NCBI GenBank assembly: GCA_963825405.1
Contig: CAWGTB010000002.1
Span: 62,001-126,000, forward strand
Source of the DNA: JACPNO01 sp963825405
Lineage (GTDB): Bacteria > Acidobacteriota > Terriglobia > Bryobacterales > Bryobacteraceae
DNA length: 64,000 nt
Direction: 5' to 3'
This document shows, one piece after another, positions 64,000-64,000 of this stretch (position 1 is its first letter; every line of letters begins with the position of its first letter). The translations under genes were made by a program, and so were the position numbers. Below the pieces are notes generated by a model. It did no database searches, had not been told where the DNA came from, and was given only the letters and a program-made list of their open reading frames with translations.

Positions 64000-64000
64000 C

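Noticed and set aside
1..64000. tRNA, rRNA, CRISPR array or insertion sequence
   Set aside because: Intergenic gaps are short (none above 300 bases) and show no cloverleaf, regularly spaced repeat or transposase.

Overview
The window is high-GC (roughly 60-65 % by eye) bacterial chromosome with no rRNA, tRNA, CRISPR array, transposase or phage structural gene that I could find. A PadR regulator next to a roughly 890-residue MacB-like permease of the ADOP type, a DUF2277 gene, a tryptophan/tyrosine operon, hslVU, and an oxidase/sugar-acid catabolic repertoire rich in Asp-box propellers, HpaI aldolases and MFS carriers point to Acidobacteriota, most likely Bryobacterales/Solibacter-like. The taxon is inferred from gene content, not measured.

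Layout. 1-1.7 kb: mfd (cut by the left edge) and rfaE2. 1.7-2.8 kb: a lone TIR-like gene between two copies of the first codons and leader of the following OPT transporter gene, which looks like an inserted defence cassette. 2.8-6.3 kb: OPT transporter, small YHS-like protein, TPR protein. 6.4-10.9 kb: trpC-trpF-trpB-trpA-chorismate mutase-tyrA, translationally coupled. 10.9-26.9 kb: housekeeping genes (hslV/hslU, nadB with a cation exchanger, aroB-menG, pcm, NAD-type isocitrate dehydrogenase, murJ, tpx, msrP-msrQ with a DUF255 protein). 27.0-43.4 kb: a catabolic island with three Asp-box propellers, a Tat-type class V aminotransferase, phytanoyl-CoA dioxygenase, two MFS carriers, HpaI aldolase, D-aminoacylase-like amidohydrolase, SDR, MDR and AKR oxidoreductases, M24 peptidase, threonine-synthase-like enzyme and AstE-like zinc hydrolase. 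43.6-48.1 kb: porin, solute-binding protein, histidine kinase and receiverless sigma-54 activator, probably one operon. 48.2-51.7 kb: DinB protein, ADOP permease and PadR. 51.8-59.3 kb: IolD, MFS carrier, YcxB-like protein, HpaI aldolase, two 2-hydroxyacid dehydrogenases and an IolE-like isomerase, which I read as a cyclitol/sugar-acid catabolic unit. 59.3-64 kb: ParE-type toxin-antitoxin pair, ferritin-like protein, three overlapping unknown genes, a secreted glycosidase-like protein and a secreted unknown.

About 23 genes carry reading-frame breaks, some 40 in all. Nearly all are in the +1 direction. Where a family consensus lets me place the surplus base it is usually a C or G, often turning CG into CCG. 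Because ordinary housekeeping genes are hit and both halves always match one family, I treat these as consensus errors and give full-length genes with the approximate break positions. Family names come from recognising motifs in the translated sequence; no database search was run.
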